64,000 bases of DNA from Serilophus lunatus. Its lineage: Eukaryota > Chordata > Aves > Passeriformes > Eurylaimidae. The notes beneath the pieces are model-generated. The model saw nothing but the letters and a program-made list of their open reading frames with translations. It was not told where the DNA came from and searched no databases. The stretch is taken from NCBI GenBank assembly GCA_013399895.1, contig VXBA01005478.1:92679-156678 (forward strand). The letters are read 5' to 3'. Shown here piece by piece: positions 1-13,400 of this stretch; positions within the stretch are counted from its first letter, which is position 1, and every line of letters starts with the position of its first letter. The position numbers and the translations under genes were made by a program.

Positions 1-1395
1 GCGGGGGGTCCCCGGCCCCGCGGCCCCCGGCTGGTTTGGGATTAAAAAGTGTGTGTGTGTGTGTCATAAGTAAAAATAAACCCTCTCGGCCTGATTTTGG
101 GGTGGTCACGGGGATTGTTCAAGTTGTCCCCGGGCTCCTTGGGGGTGCAGGATTTGGGGGGCGGCTGGAAAGTGATGCCTCCCCCCTTCCCTGGGTTCTC
201 CGGGGTCTCGTCTCCCCCGGCCCTGCTCAAGGCACTGGTAAAAGGTTTGGAAAGTGGCTTTAAAAATACTGATCAGATGCACCTATGTCACTTTAAAAAA
301 GGGGTTTCAAAGAAAAAAAAAAAAAAGTCCCCTGGCTGTTTTTTATAGTCGTGAAGGGTTTTTACACGCTGGGCTGATTTCAGCCTCTTTTATAAAACTT
401 CATTGAAATGTGGTGGCTGAGCCTACAAACGTTTTGGATCACATGCAGTTTTCTTCTTTTTTTTTGCTTCTTTTTTTTTTAACCTTATGATTAATGAGTT
501 AAATTTATTGGCCAGCTGCCCTTTGTAACCATGAATGAGTTCCTAAAAAAAAAAAGGGCCAAAAAAAAAAAAAAGGAATCTTTTATCTCATCCCAGGCCT
601 CTCTTCCTCCCTCCCAAAGAAATATTTTTCTATCATAACTAGCTGGCCAAAAAAGATCAATCTCCCTTTTGAAAAAAAGTAATCTGCAAAATTAGGAAGA
701 ATAATATTTACCTATCTTGCAAAGTTGCCTGGAGGGCTTTATTTTTGCAAAACACTCCGAAAACAAAATTTTTTTTTTGTTTCCAGTCCCTTTTGAGAGC
801 GGAGAGGTTCAGTTCTCACTGAGCACGGCCTGGCTGGGCATCCCCAAACACAGCCCCTGAAAAAGCAGCTGCAGGTGCTCGGGCGACCCGAAGGAAAGAG
901 CTGTAACATCAGACTTTTTTTTTTTTTTTTCTTCCACTTTTTTTAAACAAAACTGGGCAAGGACAAGAGAGCCTCCTGCGGGGGAAGGCGAGGGGGCGAG
1001 CCGAGCCAGACAAGCGCCTGAGTGATAACTTGCCTGAACCCTTTGATAAATGAGTTGACTCTTTTTCTTTTTTTTTTTTCTTTTTTGCTTTCCCCCCCTC
1101 CTTCATTCGCCACACGCCAGGAACAGAATTGGCCCGAACTAGTGCAATTGGCAGCAAAAAACTAACATACAAGTGTGTGTGGTCAATAGAGCGCTTGTTC
1201 CTGCCGCTGGGTGCTGTGTGAGGACTCCGGCTGTGCTCCCGCAGCAGAGTTGGATGCTGGGGACACGCAGGGGGGGGAGGTTTTCTTTTCTCGCCCCTCG
1301 CTCTGTCTTTTTAAAATATTCATCAATGGGGTGGGCAGTTTGCTGTAGTCATTAAAATCTCTCCCTCTCTCTCCCCTCCCCCTCGCTCTCTCCAG
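1..1395 (+). other. TCF3: 3' part of the intron upstream of the TCF3 start exon
   Basis: No coding exon is visible. The first 30 bases are extremely GC-rich and may be the edge of the promoter CpG island. A (GT)n run lies at 49-64. The remainder is rich in A and T homopolymers (310-330, 540-580, 915-930) and ends in the long pyrimidine tract of the exon 2 acceptor. A CAGCTG E-box lies near 868. Confidence 0.7.
49..64. repeat. (GT)n microsatellite
   Basis: Eight uninterrupted GT units. Confidence 0.95.
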
Positions 1396-1497
1396 GACTG
1401 CCGCTGTTGAGTCTGTGGGAATATGAATCAGCAGCAGCAGAGAATGGCTGCAGTTGGGACAGACAAAGAGCTCAGTGACCTGCTGGACTTCAGTATG
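1396..1497 (+). CDS. TCF3: TCF3 exon 2: short 5' UTR plus first coding exon (ATG at 1423)
   Basis: The acceptor is the AG at 1394-1395 after a long C/T tract (1360-1393). Twenty-seven bases of 5' UTR precede the ATG at 1423-1425, which has A at -3. The exon encodes residues 1-25, MNQQQQRMAAVG followed by TDKELSDLLDFSM, and ends at 1497 in phase 0 before the donor gtgagc. DKELSDLLDFS is the conserved AD1 helix of E proteins; its LDFS core is known to contact p300/CBP KIX and ETO-family TAFH domains. Four CAG codons replace the Gln-Pro-Gln of mammalian TCF3. A second in-frame ATG lies at codon 8, but the first has the better context and matches the family start. Confidence 0.96.
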
Positions 1498-4400
1498 GTG
1501 AGCGAGCACGGCCGGGGGGCTCGGCGGGCCCCGGGGCTCTGCCGGGGCTGGGAGCTGCACCAGGGAGGAAATGTGAGCCTGTAAATTGGACATGATGGCT
1601 TTCAGATGTGCCGTGTTTGTGTGCGTGCACATGTGCTGCAACTTGTTTATTTTCAAGTTAAAGCAAAGCCTCTGCCCCTCCTCTCCCACCCCCCCTTCCC
1701 CTCGAACGGGTGTTGTTGCCTTGCGGGGAGAGCAGAGAGGGGTTTTTTTTCTGGATGGGAAATTTTGGGGGAATTAACGGAGTTGTGTGTTCTCTGTTTA
1801 AATGCTCACTGGGTGACTGTTTCTGCAGCCATGCAAAGATGTAACTTCAGTAGCCGATTAATCAAGCTTTTTTCCTCTCCTTGGATCCAGACTATTAAAC
1901 TTTTGCTCCCACAGGTTATTTTGTCACAGTTTGAAACGTGTCCAAGCTCTGCGGTGCGTTATTTTTGCAGGAGTCGGACACTTGTGTTCCCCATGCTCTG
2001 CTCTTCTGTATCCTGGAAACCTCGAGCTGCATTTAGGAGCTGTTTATTTTTGAAGAAACAGGACCTAAGAGTTCCCCCCAAAGGGTGTGCACAGCTCAGA
2101 GGGAGGAGAAGTCCCTTTAGTCACAGCAGAGGGGTGTTAGTCCCGTGTTGTGCTGCCTCTCCTTGGCAGGTGACTCGTGGAGGGCAGAGCTGGTGTTCAA
2201 AAGCAAATAACTGTCTGTTGGGTTCCTCTGTTGTGTGCTGCACCCTCATGGCGCTTGGAGCGTGTGTCTTGCTGTTTAGATAAGCAAACGTGCTGCAGAG
2301 ATAGAAACAACAGCTCCAGGAGGGGAAATAGCCAGGAGTGTCACCACTGTGGCTCGGGGCTGGCCTGGGTCACCCAGCCCACGGCCCTGCTGGGCTGCTT
2401 TTCCTGCCCCTTGGAGGAGAAGGGAGTAAAGCAGGTGTCAGAACCAGGGTCACCTGCTGTCCTGGTACCTGTGACACCTGTGGATGTGCTGAGGCTCATC
2501 TGCTTTTCTGCACTGAGGTTCAGCAATGGGAAATAAACCTTTTTATACAGCTGGAGCTCGTACCTCTTTATGCTGGAGGGAGGTCTCTCAGCCTCACCCC
2601 AGGATAAATTCTGCAGGAGAGGCCCAGTTCTCCCTGTTTCTTACTGCTGTTGGGAGGCTGGTTTTGTTAGTTTAGCAGTGATGGATTTTTGCAGTAGGAC
2701 GTTTTGCAGTGGGTACAGGGACTGCAGTGGCAGCATCCCAGTAAAACCAGGAATCTGTTCAGGGCTTGCTGGGGAGCAGTGTGTGGTTATTTGTCCCTCT
2801 CTCAGAGGTCCTGAAGGTTGGCATGAGCCCTCAGGCTTTCCATCTCCAGCACTGGGGGGGTTTGAACTGCACTTGGGGTCAGTAACCCAGACTCTGCTCC
2901 TTGGCCAGGGCTGCAGCCACTCCTGCTTTGCTTTTTCTCCCTCTTGGAAAAAAAAATCAGATCCCATTTAGAGCTTTAAAAAACCCCAAGACCTTTTCAA
3001 ATCCAACAGACCATCCCCATTTGCGTGCTCAGAGCTGTATTCCCTGGAGAGGTCCTGACCTGTTCCCTCTTTACACAAACATTCCCATCCTTGGAGGTGA
3101 ATCCACACCAAAAGGTGGAATTTGGGTTTGGATTTGATGTTTTTATGCTGGTGCAAAGCTGGGCAGGGGCAGAACTCGCCCTGTGCTGGTGCAGGGCTCA
3201 TGCAGCAGCACCAGGGGTGGCTGCTCACAGCATCAGGGCCTGCAAATGTCATTTGCCAGCAAATGATTCGAAGACATTCCCTCCAGGATCAGTTGGCCGA
3301 TGGGCTCCGACGCAGCCTGGATCGGAGCCAGCTCTGTTTCACAAGCCCTCATCTCCACACACCCTTCTCCTGAGTTTGCATAAAGGGAATATTAACATCT
3401 TTCCCTCGAGGATGAGTAGCTGAAATGGAAAAGCTTCCTAGACAGTAGATGGTGGGGCTGTCAAAGAGGCTCCTCCGTGGTTTGCACTCCCCGTGTCTTT
3501 GGGATACAGGATTTTCACCCACAAAACTCCCTCTTTCCAATATATTTATATTTTTCTTTGAATAAACAGGAGTGGAGCATCAGTTCAGCAGTCCTCTCCA
3601 GGAGAGGAGATGGGAGGGAAATCTAGAGATATTCAGAGCAGCTGGAAGCTTCAGATCAGTATTTTAATTCCTTTTTTTCTAGGGAAAATGTGCTCAGCCC
3701 CAGTGGTCTGTGGTCCAGCCCTGAGCTGTGTTTTGCTGTGGGAATTTAAGGTTTGGCTATGATGGTTTTGCACAGTCTGCCTTGAATTCCTGGGGCCAGC
3801 AAATGGTAGGGCTGTGTGAGATGCTCTAAATTGGGCTTACAGTCCTGTTAGTAAATAAATCCACTGGGTAGACATTGAGCTTCAAAGTGCTCCCCCAAAG
3901 CTTTGTGCCAATGTAATTTGCCAGTGTGGGCAAAAATCAAGGGAATCTGTAGGAGGGCAGGAGCCAAAGGCAAGGCAAGGTAGTCTCAGGGCTGCTTTGG
4001 GGTGTGCATGGCAGCACACTTACCTCTACCTCCAAACAAATTGCCTTTTGTAATTGCCCCAAAGTGCAGGTCATTTGTAAGCTGGACTTCACTACTGCTC
4101 GCTGGCAGCTGGCCAGGATGGGCTGGCAAATCTGGAGAAGGGCTTTCAAGAAAGCATCCTGGGTATAGACCTGAGTGGGCAGCTCAGCCCAGTGGATAGG
4201 CTGGGCTTTGGTGGCTGCCGGGCTTTGCAGCTCAGCCTGACAGACACAGGCTCTGTGTGGTGGGAGATGAGTGACCACAACGACTTGGATCTCAAGGAAA
4301 GGTTCTTCCCCCAGAGGGGGGTTGGGCACTGCCCAGGCTCCCCAGGGTTTGGTCACGGCCCCAAGGCTGCCAGAGCTCCAGGAGGGTTTGGACAACGCTC

Positions 4401-7400
4401 TGAGGGACAGGATGGGATTGTTGGGGTGTCTGTGCAGGGCCAGGGGTGGCACTGGAGGATCCTTGGGGGTCCCTTCCAGCTCAGGACATTCTATTCTATT
4501 CTATGACTTGTTGTGGTTATTGGTTATCCCAGACAGTGTCTCATCTGTGCCGGTGTTTGGTGTGTTGTGGGAAGGTGTGGGCAGGTATCCTGGCTGGGCT
4601 GGGCAGCTCCCAGGGTGGGGACACCCCCGGGCACGGGGGAGGCAGAGCAGAGCAGAGCAGCCCCGGGGGGGTCTGTCCGTGCCGGCAGAGCCGCAGAGCG
4701 GCAGCGGCTCGGTGCCAGCCGGGGGCTCTGGCAGGAGCGAGTTGCTGTTAACAGCCATGATTATTAGCAGAATATTAACCATATGCTGCGGGGAGGCTGC
4801 TCGTCAGAGCGGGTTCCTGGCGCAGGGACACGGCGCAGGGTGGGCAGGGGCCTGAGCAGTCACGCAGGACCTGCTGCCTCATTTCCCCCCCCAGCCCTCG
4901 TGGCTCCAGCCCTGCAGCCGGGGGTGGGAGCCGGGCTGGTGGCAGCCAGCAGGGCTTGTGCAGCTCCTCCTGCCCCGCTGAGGATGCTGCAGCCGTGCCC
5001 TGCTCCAGCCAGGGCCCAGTGCCTGCATTGCCATGGTAAAGCTCTCACTTGTGTTGAGAGAGGAGCAGTTGTACAGTCTGAGTTCACACCGCAGTGGGCG
5101 TTTGGGGCCGTAGTCAGGAAGGTTTGTCTGAAGTGAACACGTATAAAATGTCCTGCTGGCAGCGTGTTTTGGGTCGAGTTCCCTCTTCTTCCCAGATTAA
5201 CAGCTGGATACTTTACATGCTGCAAAATAGATTTCACGTTTGGAGTTCAGGCCTGAAGTGGATTCAGCCTGGAGTTCACAAGGTGAGAGGGGAGAAGGTT
5301 AAAACTGATAAATGAAATGCTGTTTGATGTTCCTTGTATCTGGCAAATTCCCTTTTCTTGCTTATGAGTTGGAAGTGTGGGGTCTCTTGGCTACAACCTC
5401 CTCAGGGGAGGGTGCTGAAGTCTGGATCTTCCCATGAGCTGAATTAGCCCTGGGAGAAGTGGAAGGAGCATAAATTCTTTGGGAGAGGTGGAAATTGAGC
5501 TACAAGGGTGTGCAGGAGTTGTCACCTCTCAGGGAGGTTGGAGGTAGGACTTGAGAAACCAAACACAGCTACTTAAGATGGGGGATTTTACATAACCGTT
5601 TAAATCTACATTATTCAAATCTAACAAAGGCCAAGTAATGACCCAGTTACAACCCTTGAGAGCTCGTGCCTGGGTCCCTCTGTAGGTGCCAGCTCTGGTT
5701 CATCTCGTCCCTCCCCCCCATCGTTTATTTTTAAAGCAGCATTTTAAAAGCAGAAAGGAAATTTGCAGTGGGTGGATGAACTTTGCCTGTGAGCGACGCA
5801 CGCCAGCGAGGGCAGGCGGCACTTCACGTATGAGTTGTGCCGGCTCCTCGAGGCAGAGAGGCTGCAGCCCACACCCCCGTGGAAAAAGAAGCTAGGAGCA
5901 AGAAAAAAACCCAAAACACTTCCTGGGGATGGCAAGTGATAAGTGTGGAGGGGTAACCCGGGGTTTCCCCATCTCCATCATCCTGCTTTAACGGCTGGAG
6001 CTGTGTCAGGGCTTGGGATGGATCTCGGGGCAAGGTTCTTCCCCCAGAGGGGGGTTGGGCACTGCCCAGGCTCCCCAGGGTTTGGTCACGGCCCCAAGGC
6101 TGCCAGAGCTCCAGGAGGGTTTGGACAAGGCTCTGAGGGACAGGGTGGGATTGTTGGGGTGTCTGTGCAGGGCCAGGGGTGGCACTGGAGGATCCTTGGG
6201 GGTCCCTTCCAGCTCGGGACATTCCAGGATTCTTTGCTTTAGCATCAGCACTTGCCGTGGTGCGGAAAGGGGTCCGTGACTCCTAAATCCCTTGGGGAGG
6301 GAGAGCAGGAAGGTGTTGCATCAGCCGCAAAACATGAAAAGCAGACAGAGGAGGGCAGGGCATCCCCGGGGCTGTGGGGGATGCGGGGGCGTTTTGGGGA
6401 CGAGGAGGGTGCTGGGGATTGCCCGGGGAGGGAGGGACCCACCTCCTGTTCTGCAGAAGCAGAAGGCACTGGGTGCACAATGGAACAAGGCTGTTCATTT
6501 TCTCCACTCGTGTTTGCTGCTCAGACCTTGGGTTTTTCAGCCTCAGCAAGTGATGAGCAGAAACGCTCATGGAAAGGAGCCAGCGGTGCCTTGGTTTTAT
6601 TTTTTTTTTTCTCGTGCTTTTTGATGCTGGGTTCATCATTCATCCCTTCCCCCTCTGCTTGCACATGCAGACCTGCCCCTCGGAAAGGGGGTTTCTAACC
6701 CCTTAATCCTCTTCCCTAACTTAAGAGGAGGGAGTGAGCACAGGCTGGGTGGGCTCAGCCACGTAAATTCCATTTTCAGTAGTTTTGGAGGTCTTTGCAG
6801 AAAACCTCCTTGCCCTGTGAGGGGGGCAGGGAAGCCCTGCAGCAATGCAGAGGAAGGTTGGCTGCAACCTTTGGTGTGTTGGGGTTTGTTTTTATTTTCT
6901 AGCCCAACTTCCTGAGGAAACAAGTCTCATTTGATGATGGGGCTGCTGGGCCACCCCAAATTCCTCTGGAGCCCCTCGGGTGGGCAGCAGCACGGGCTCC
7001 CCCCATGGGGCACATCCCTGGTGAGGGTCCATGGGCAGCCAGGTGTGTGCAGGTGTGGGCAGGTGCTGGCAGCAGTGCCAGGATGCTTAAACACTGTTTA
7101 CACCTTTATTTAAATCCATATATAGAACATCTACACCCTGGGCATACATGCATATGATCCCAAATTTTTGTTCTTTATGAATGGCAGTTGGTTCCTTAAC
7201 TGCTCTCTTTGCATCCCTACCACATTTAACTGTTTTTTGTTGGGTTTTTTTCCTCTCTCCAGCATTTGTGAAAACAAAGCTGGGCAGACTGCTCTGTGCA
7301 AAGGAATGTTTCTGACCACAGCCAGACATCAGCTATGTCAGGGCATGAAACGCTGCCTTTCTGTAGGCTCTTGTGCCATTACATTGTTTAATCTTCAAAG

Positions 7401-10400
7401 CATTAAACTTTTGAGTTACTCAGACATTACAAAGCTAAAAATAATAAAAATTCAAATGACTTGGTGGTGAAAGTACCTTGAGTAGAAAAAAGGATATTAA
7501 AATGTTAATTCACAAAGCGTTTTTCCACCAGTTGTTTTATTGGCTGGAGCTCCGTTTGTGTGGAGGAGAATTAGTTTTCTTTTCTGCTGCACACAGGTGC
7601 ATGTAAATTATTAAATAACAGCTTCTGAAACTCTCCCAACTTTTATTAAAAATATTTATACAGGTTAGGTGACAAGGTGTGCAGTATTTTTGAGGAAGCT
7701 CCTGGCAGGAGAAGCTGGGCTGTGATACTGGAGCTGCAGCAATAGAGCAAACGGGTCCCCAGAGCGACGGATTCTGTAAAATATATTAATTTTTAAAATC
7801 ACGAGTAAATACTTTTGCCCTTGGAGCAGCTTCTTCCCCCAGACTCCAGCTGCTGGTGCTGCTGGAGCCCCCAGAGTAGCAGGGTGGGAGCTGCTCCAGG
7901 AGGCTGGAGAGCTCATCCCTTGGAGCTGGCGCCGAGGTCGGGCATCGCCGCATCGTGGGGCTGAGTCATCTCTGCCTGTGCCAGCCAGACCCACGGGCAG
8001 CCCACGGCCTCCCCAGGCACTGCATGTGTCCAGAGACGTGGGGTGAGGCCCAGGGATCCTGTGGGAGCTGGGCCAATGAGGGATAAGAGGAGCTTTGCTG
8101 GGTGCTGCAGTGTCGTTATCCCGCCAGTTATTTGGGAATGGAGTCAGCCCTGTAGGGAGGGCCTTGGTGAGCGGGTTAGGGAAGCAACTGCTGGTTGTGA
8201 GAATAGCAGTGATGCTCCTTGGCTGGTTTTCAGGTACACTGTGTACACAGGAGCATCACAGAATCACAAAACATGCTGAGCTGGAGAGGATCCAGGGGGA
8301 TCCAACCCTTAGCCCTGCACAGGACCATCTCCCAGAGTCACACCATGTGCTGAGAGCACTGTCCAAGTGCTTCTTGAGCTCTCTTAGGCTTGTTGCTGTG
8401 ACTGTTTCTCTGTGGTCAGTCTGTGCATGCAGAGATGTGTGTGTTAGTGCAGAGCTGCTCTCCTGCCCCTCTGCAGCTGATTGATGGAGCAGGGACACAA
8501 GGAAAGTTTTTTGCATCAATAAAGTGCTTCTCTTCCCCCTTTCCACCCCCAATTTGACCCTTTGCAGCAGCACAGTAAAGCTAACATACTGAAATCTCTT
8601 TTCTCTTCCCTTCTCTCTCATCTTCTTGTTTTTCTAGATGTTTCCCCTGCCAGTGGCTAATGGAAAAAACAGACCCACGACCCTAGCAAGCACTCAGTTT
8701 GGAGGATCAGGTACTGTCATCTTCCTGTTTTTTTCCTTATACTGTAATGATTCTTGCAATAAATTTGTGATTGGTTCCAGACACGCCAGAGGAGGGGGTT
8801 CTGTAGTTTTGTTATGTGTTTTTCTGGTGGTAGATCTGCTGCTGTTCCTCTGGATGATTTTCTTGTTGCTCTGTGTGTCTCTGGGTGGGCAAAGCTGCTC
8901 TTGCTGATCTGTCTGTGGTTAAGAAAGTGCCTGAGCTGGAGGTTGTTGTCCCACCTCTCCAGGATCCTGGGAGCAGACAGTCAGGGCTGTTCTCTAAGCT
9001 GCTTAGATGTGTCTGCAGTGCCCTGGAAGACTTTTGCTGTTCCTTTTAGAAGACATGGTGGTGCTGGTTCATTGCTGGGGCTCTGGTGTAGTTTGGATGT
9101 CTGGTCCCTGCAGCTCCTCCAGCAGCTCCCTAATGCTGGGTGGGATCTTGGCCTTCTCAAAGGGATCTTGTAAAGCCCTCCTGACTGGATCCTTCCAGGG
9201 TGCCAAAAGGAGGGCAGTGATGCCAACATCCAAGGGTTTTGGGAGCAGAGCAGTGGGGAGGAGCAGGCTGGTGATCCAGCTGCAACAGGAGACTCTCAAG
9301 GGTGCATAGCTCAGGTGTCAGTGTGAAATTTGGTGCTGGTTACTTGAGGCTGAAGTGGAGAATTCCTGGGCAGTGCTGTGCTGGGTTTTTGATGCCCAGG
9401 GAAGCTGCTCTGTGTGGGCCTGACAGGTGGGAAATTCCTTCAATTTGTCCTTTTTACTGAATGCTCTGTGAATGGTTGAAACTCGGCCTTCTCTGAGCTG
9501 TCCAGGCTCCTGGCCGTGTGGAACAGCCATGCTGTGACACTGGGAGACATCCTGGACACCAGAGTGGGACTTCTGGACACCAGCTTTGGTGCCCTAGTGT
9601 AGCTGTGGGACACTGGGGAACCTGCAGCAGCAGGACAGGAGGGGTGTGCCCTGCTCTGCCCTGCCTTGCTCCTGCCCTCTTTGCCCAGAGAAATCTGATG
9701 CTTTTGCATTGAGCTGTTTAGCTGCGTGTCAAGATGGTTTTGAGCAAACACTTTTCCAGGGAGGGAAGCTGTTGAGTGGGCGCTGGAGGAAATTCGAGGT
9801 GGGGAGGGGGGGGGAGGGTTGGAAAACTCCCGGGTTAACCCAGATGGAAGCTGATCTCTGCAGCGAGCGCTCCTTGTGCGACTTCTGCTGGTAAAATAAT
9901 CCACAAAAGCCTTGTGCTGCTCGCTGGGGGGGGAGAAGAGCAGCAGAGCACTCACATGAGTGCATTTCCTGCTCGGAGCCTGGCTTGGCTGCAGGGTGTG
10001 TGGTGCTGGCCAGGAGCAGAGGCTCTGAGCAGGGCCCTGCTCGGCACAGCCCGAGCAGCAGCCGGACCCCCCTGTCGGAACGACACCGAATCTTCGAGTC
10101 TCCCCCTCGCCCCTCCTTCTCTTTCGGGTGAGTGAAAGGTAATGTTGACACCACCCTTCCTCTGGGCTGCTGCTTTCTGAGTGTGACTGGAAGCAGTTCA
10201 TAAAAGCAGAGCACTGGTGTTATACAAGGACGTTGCACAATCCCTGCTGTCCCGCTCTCAGACTCTGCGAGGGCTCCTTCCTCCTGCCGTGGGCATCCTG
10301 GATTGGAAACACAGCTCAGGGCTTGGTGTAGGGGAAGAGTTTTGCTCCAGCAGCAGAGTTATCCCGTGGTCAGCCATCCTTGGCCTCACCTCGGAGAGCA

Positions 10401-13400
10401 GGGGACGTGTTTCATTTGTGTTTTGGCTTTGGGACTTCTCCCTGTTCCTGATTGGCTTTTTGCTGGTGGGGTGAGTAACTGCAGTAAGGCATCAGCAAGA
10501 TGTGCCATGCACAGGGGTGTGCTCTGCCTGTTACAAGGATCCAACGTGTCTAAACGAGGTCCTAGATAGTGGTGAGTGGTTGTTTTTGTAGTTTGTTGAT
10601 GCTGGTTTAGCCCAATTCACTAATTGATTGTGTCCGGGTACTAGTGAGAATGATGGAATCATGGAATGGTTTGGACTGGAAGGGACCTGAAAACCCATCT
10701 CATCCCATCCACTGCCATGGGCTTGGACACCTTCCACTAAACCAGGGTGCTCCAAGCCTCATCCTGCCTGGTCTTGATCATCCCCAAAGGTTGTTCATCC
10801 TCAACAACATACCCAGGCTTCCAGCTCAAAATTTGATTTGAAGTCAAATCTTCACTAACCCTGATGTGGTCAGAGAGTGAAAAGCAGATGGTCCTTGGAT
10901 TTGTGGACCTGGACTTGCTGAGGGAGCAGAGTATTTCACAACCACACCATAATCTGGACCTGGAGATTAGCTCTTTAAATCTTGCTGTGCAGGAAGGCCA
11001 AAACTTCATCTTTTAATGTGCTTTTCAAGCACTCCTGCTCAGTCAGGCCCTGTACCACTGAGGAAAGCAGAGCAGCATTTCCCCTCCACTGCCATCTCTG
11101 CCTGGAAAGGAGAGGCAGACACTGATTTGTGTAAGTCTGAGCTCAGTGCTCTGCACTACAGTGCCAGGATCTCATTATTTGGGCTCGATGTAGTAACTCC
11201 AATGTAGCAACCTGATGTTGCCTTATGTGCCAGAAAAATTGGTGTTTCATCCTTCTGCCCATCCAGGATGGGATCTCATCTTTGGGTCAATGGCATTTGG
11301 GCTTTACATGAGAATTCATGGCTCTCACTTTCCATCTGTCTCCTCCTTGGGGAAATCCTGGGGCAGTGTGTAGCTTTTACTATTTTTCCCCTCCAGAGGA
11401 GCTGCTATCTTGAGGCCCAGGGAAAGGAGGAGTGAAGGGAACAAGGCACTGACTGATCACTCCTGGCCAAAATGGCCTTCTTGTCCAAGATGAGGTTTTT
11501 ACTTCTGAAGTCCAGCTGGTAAATAAGGGAGACCAGGCATTTGAAACAGTACTACTGGGGAATACCAGCTGGAAAATCACCCCAAACTCAGGTCCTTTTC
11601 AAATCCAAAGTTTCTTTACCAGAAGGGTTGTTAACCATTGGAACAGGCTTCCCAGAGCAGAGTCACCATCCCTGGAAGTGTTCAAACAGTGTGTGGTTGT
11701 GGCACTTGGGGACATGATGGAGTGGTTCTACATGGTCAGGTTGACAGCTGGACATCATGATCTGAAAAGTCTTTTAAAACCTTAATAATTCCATCATTCT
11801 AACAGCTGCCCTGACCAAGCTGCTGGTGCTTGTGCCACTGGCCCCTTCTGCCAAGGAGAACCTGTTTTCCTCTCCTAGGCCATAAAAATTCAAAGTGCTA
11901 ATGCAAACCCTCCAGCTTCGAGATCCCCTTTGCCTTCCTATTTGTCTCCTGCTTTTATTTTAAGCTCTGCCACTGTTTCCCTCCTTTCTGTCCTTAAATG
12001 CTCCGGGGAGGAACTGGTTTCGCTCCCCCGCCGCCCGGACAATTCAGCACCTCCGCTCTGCCTTTCCTTGGCAGGGAGAGACCCAACAATTGCCACGAGG
12101 ATGGAGCTGACGTCACACAGCCCGTGTCTGCAGCATTTATAGCACATATAGGTCACCACGGGAAGTTGGTCTTCCTGGGGCTTGGAGCTGCAACCAGTGT
12201 TTTCCAGCCTGAGCCCTGGGCCGGTTGCTGCTGGGCTTTTGTTTCAGCTGGGACACTCAGCCCGTGTCGTCCTGGCCCTCAAAGGCAGCGGTTTCACTGT
12301 CCCCTCCCCAAACTGTTTGTTGTTTGCAGTAGCAAAACACTTCAAACCATGTCCTGCATCGTGTCATAGTTCATAAATGACTAATCTGAGCAGCAAAGAG
12401 CTCCCTCGCAGCGCTTCATTAAACCCAGCCTCGAGCAGGAAACCGCTCGGGCTGAATTTCACATGGAAATGACCATTTTAATTGACACTGAGACAGCAGG
12501 AGTGGCAGGAGGCCACAAGTTGGGCTGTGCTGGGGCTGTCGCCTCGTGGCTGCTGAGATTTTGGCAGGGTCAGTGTGTGGGGGCTGTGCCTGTGCTTCAT
12601 GAAGGAGTTTGGGCTCTGCAGAGCAGGGGAATAAACCCAAGGCACGTGGTTGTACGAGGTAACACATCTCCTGGAGCAGCACTTTAACCAGGGGGTAACA
12701 TGGAGAGTGTTCAACCATCTCCCTTTGCATCCCAAATGGTGTGGGACACCAGGATTGGGTTCCTATTGGAACAGGAGTTGAGGGTTCTCCTGCTCACAGA
12801 AAACAGATAAAACCTCTGCTAAGAAAAAATAGCTCTTTTTCATTTTGTTACTTCCCTTCTAGGTAAGTGAATTCACCATTAAATGCCTTTTCCTTCTTAC
12901 TGTGCAAGCAACTTTGCTTGGGCCCTCAGGTGGGTTTGGAAGGGACAGTCACCCCCCTGGCCTGGGCTGTGATTCCCACCCCCAAAATTTGTTGTGTCCT
13001 TTCTTGCTCGTGGGCTGAGGCTCCTTGTGAGGGAGTTGCTTTGATCGGGGGAAGTTCATCACGTACATTTGAAGCTGGCTAACCAGGGAGTTTTTCAAAG
13101 GGTTACAAGCTGGTGCATGTAACAAATTTCAAGTTATAGTCTAGTGAACAAAGCAAATGGATTCTCCCCGGAGGGAGGCGAGTCCGGATCCCCTTTGAAA
13201 CCCGCTTTAAACAAGGCACAAACTTGGATACCTGTGGCAACAGCACTGAAAGTCATAAATTCTATGAAAGCTGGGGTTGTCTCTTTAATTGGTGCTATGG
13301 GGGAGCTGTTTGAAGGTTTAATTAGTTAGTGTGTGCAGGCAGCCTGGTGTTAGGAAGCTCCGAGTGGGATGGGGAGGATCTGGTGCCCTGGTGGGAGCAG

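Larger units (their letters stand above)
1498..8637 (+). other. TCF3: TCF3 intron 2 (7.1 kb)
   Basis: It begins at donor gtgagc and ends at tttctag. It holds two type B CR1 copies (4284-4506, 5993-6234), an old CR1 remnant (8255-8395), a CpG-rich patch around 4600-5000, and an AT-rich repeat-free block at 7090-7660. The 1500-4280 part shows no repeat or gene that I can name. Confidence 0.9.

Noticed and set aside
9440..10201. 253-codon open frame on the minus strand, outside CR1
   Set aside because: The peptide is Ser/Pro/Arg-rich without a recognisable domain, and an overlapping frame is open too. GC-rich bird intron often stays open by chance.
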